Shown here: one piece after another, positions 5,266-6,216 of the stretch | How the letters are laid out: every line of letters starts with the position of its first letter | Numbering within the stretch: the first letter of the stretch is position 1 | NCBI GenBank assembly: GCA_043809805.1 | Contig: JBDROR010000243.1 | Span: 1 to 6,216, forward strand | Origin: JAQUKH01 sp043809805 | Lineage (GTDB): Bacteria; JACRDZ01; JAQUKH01 | Length of the DNA: 6,216 bases | Direction of reading: 5' to 3' | Program-made: the position numbers and the translations under genes | Notes under the pieces: model-generated | Told to the model about the DNA's origin: nothing | What the model saw: only the letters and a program-made list of their open reading frames with translations | Databases searched by the model: none

Positions 5266-5290
5266 ACAAATTCGCCGGAGGCGAATTTGT
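5266..5290 (+). repeat. Perfect 11-bp hairpin abutting the tRNA-Arg(TCT) CCA end
   Basis: ACAAATTCGCC (5266-5276) and GGCGAATTTGT (5280-5290) pair perfectly around loop GGA. Third member of the series of tRNA-adjacent hairpins, again starting on the base after CCA and again with a different stem sequence. Confidence 0.85.
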
Positions 5291-5357
5291 AGTTTTCAGT
5301 TATTAGTTGTTAGTTGTCAGTAGGAATCTGACAACTGACAACTGAAAACTAACAACT
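5291..5357. repeat. Heptanucleotide inverted repeat in tRNA spacer 3
   Basis: AGTTTTCAGTT (5291-5301) pairs perfectly with AACTGAAAACT (5340-5350). Inside it, 5309-5320 pairs with 5328-5339 (11 of 12, the exception a G:T wobble) around loop TAGGAAT. The unpaired bases 5302-5308 on the left arm are exactly seven, one repeat unit. The spacer ends in CTAACAACTAAC before tRNA-Lys. Confidence 0.8.
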
Positions 5358-5363
5358 AACCTG

Positions 5364-5439
5364 GGGCCGTTAGCTCAATTGGTAGAGCATCTGACTCTTA
5401 ATCAGAGGGTTGCTGGTTCGATTCCTGCACGGCCCACCA
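5364..5439 (+). tRNA. tRNA-Lys (CTT)
   Basis: A 76-base cloverleaf with encoded CCA (5437-5439). Acceptor GGGCCGT (5364-5370) pairs with ACGGCCC (5429-5435), discriminator A. Anticodon stem TCTGA/TCAGA encloses CTCTTAA with anticodon CTT at 5397-5399, reading AAG. Unlike the three tRNAs before it, it is followed by no abutting hairpin, only TTTTAAG. Confidence 0.98.
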
Positions 5440-5472
5440 TTTTAAGTTTGCCGGTTAACCTTGATGCAGTTT

Positions 5473-5548
5473 GTAGGTTGGGTTAAGCAGAGCGTAACCC
5501 AACAAAAAAGAAAATAATGTTGGGTTTCGCAGGCTCAACCCAACCTAC
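5473..5548. repeat. Composite palindrome, GTAGGTTGGGTT...AACCCAACCTAC
   Basis: The outer arms GTAGGTTGGGTT (5473-5484) and AACCCAACCTAC (5537-5548) are perfectly complementary. Inner arms AACCCAACA (5496-5504) and TGTTGGGTT (5518-5526) are also perfect, with an A-rich centre. Each half can instead fold on itself (5478-5485 with 5495-5502, and 5520-5526 with 5537-5543). It ends 7 bases before the lepB Shine-Dalgarno site and accounts for most of the tRNA-Lys to lepB spacer. Confidence 0.8.
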
Positions 5549-5570
5549 TATTTGCAGGAGATATGAAAAT

Positions 5571-6206
5571 ATGAAATTTGACAAAGAAAAAATAAAAGCA
5601 AAAGCAAAAGAATATGGGCAGTCGCTTTTAATCGCGCTGATTTTGGCATTGTTGATAAAAACAACTTTAGTAGAAGCTACTTTTATCTACGGCGGGTCTA
5701 TGGAAGAAACCCTATTGCAGAAGGATCGTGTTTTTGTTAATAAGTTTATATATGGGATACGGATACCGGCTACAATTGTTGATGTTGAGATTTTTTTGGA
5801 TAAGCGTATCCCTACTATTTATCATTCACCTAAAGTGCGGGATCCACAGAGGGGAGATGTGGTTGTTTTGACTCCTCCGATATCAGGCGGAAAAAAGGAT
5901 TTTATAAAAAGGGTAGTTGCTTTAGGGGGTGAAACTGTTGAAATTAGGGATAAAAAGACTTTTATTAATGGGCGAATTCTGAGTGAACCATATAAATTTT
6001 GCGCGGGAATGGAAATTCAATCTGGAGATGTTTCGGTGAGAGATAATTTTGGACCGTATGAAGTTCCTGAAGGGTCACTTTTTGTTATGGGCGATAATCG
6101 TGATAAAAGTTATGACAGCAGAATGTTTGGGCCGGTTCCGATTGCAAATATAAGGGGGAAAGCGGTTTTTGTTTATTGGCCGCTGACGAGGTGGAATACC
6201 CTTTAA
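5571..6206 (+). CDS. lepB: Signal peptidase I
   Basis: Signal peptidase I removes signal peptides from exported proteins at the outer face of the cytoplasmic membrane. The start chosen is the ATG at 5571 (211 residues), 10 bases after AGGAG (5556-5560). The frame is open back to 5517, but that adds 18 residues from the palindromic repeat. An ATG at 5563 is only 2 bases from the AGGAG and hits a stop after three codons. A basic N-terminus (2-13) precedes one membrane segment (about 18-34), then the family boxes: Ser43 in GGSMEETL, RGDVVVL (94-100), the general base Lys113 in FIKRVVALGGE, and GDNRDKSYDSRMFGP (174-188). Box B reads SMEETL where SMxPTL is typical, and box E has Lys179 where Asn is usual; the catalytic Ser/Lys pair is intact. 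The size suits a minimal single-membrane-span type. The stop lies 10 bases from the window end. Confidence 0.96.
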   Translation: MKFDKEKIKAKAKEYGQSLLIALILALLIKTTLVEATFIYGGSMEETLLQKDRVFVNKFIYGIRIPATIVDVEIFLDKRIPTIYHSPKVRDPQRGDVVVLTPPISGGKKDFIKRVVALGGETVEIRDKKTFINGRILSEPYKFCAGMEIQSGDVSVRDNFGPYEVPEGSLFVMGDNRDKSYDSRMFGPVPIANIRGKAVFVYWPLTRWNTL

Positions 6207-6216
6207 TTGGTCATCA

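Noticed and set aside
4917..5363. CRISPR array
   Set aside because: The recurring units are tRNAs, hairpins and 7-base tandem units, not identical repeats with uniform unique spacers, and no cas gene is present.

Overview
The window comes from a bacterium and carries one co-oriented block of core housekeeping genes: fabD, fabG, acpP, fabF and rnc, then four tRNA genes (Gly-GCC, Arg-CCG, Arg-TCT, Lys-CTT), then lepB. The standard code is used (TAG, TAA and TGA all end genes). Shine-Dalgarno sites of the AGGAGG type precede most genes, every tRNA encodes its CCA end, and TTG and GTG starts occur. By eye the coding DNA is moderately AT-rich. The fabD-fabG-acpP-fabF-rnc order is a widespread bacterial arrangement and does not fix the phylum. 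The proteins are mainstream but not close to any model species I recognise, and the repeat load resembles that of uncultivated candidate-phylum genomes. I do not name a taxon.

Layout: 1-250 holds no supported gene, only dispersed palindromic repeats. Bases 251-3817 encode four type II fatty acid synthesis proteins: FabD loads malonyl onto ACP (acpP), FabF condenses, and FabG reduces the beta-keto product. FabH, FabZ and the enoyl reductase are not in the window. Bases 3921-4616 encode RNase III. Bases 4617-4840 are repeats, 4841-5439 the tRNA array, 5440-5570 a palindromic repeat, and 5571-6206 signal peptidase I.

The genes are ordinary; the unusual content lies between them. Almost every spacer is occupied by an inverted-repeat element, from at least five sequence types. 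One type is built of 7-base units in opposite orientation on two arms (five copies). One copy forms the 3' end of fabD and its downstream spacer, so the last about 20 residues of FabD are translated repeat. In the tRNA array, each of the first three tRNAs is abutted at its CCA end by a perfect hairpin of at least 11 bp with a 3-base loop. The three stems differ in sequence, and each is followed by a heptad inverted repeat. This repeated tRNA / short hairpin / long heptad hairpin layout is the part most worth a second look.
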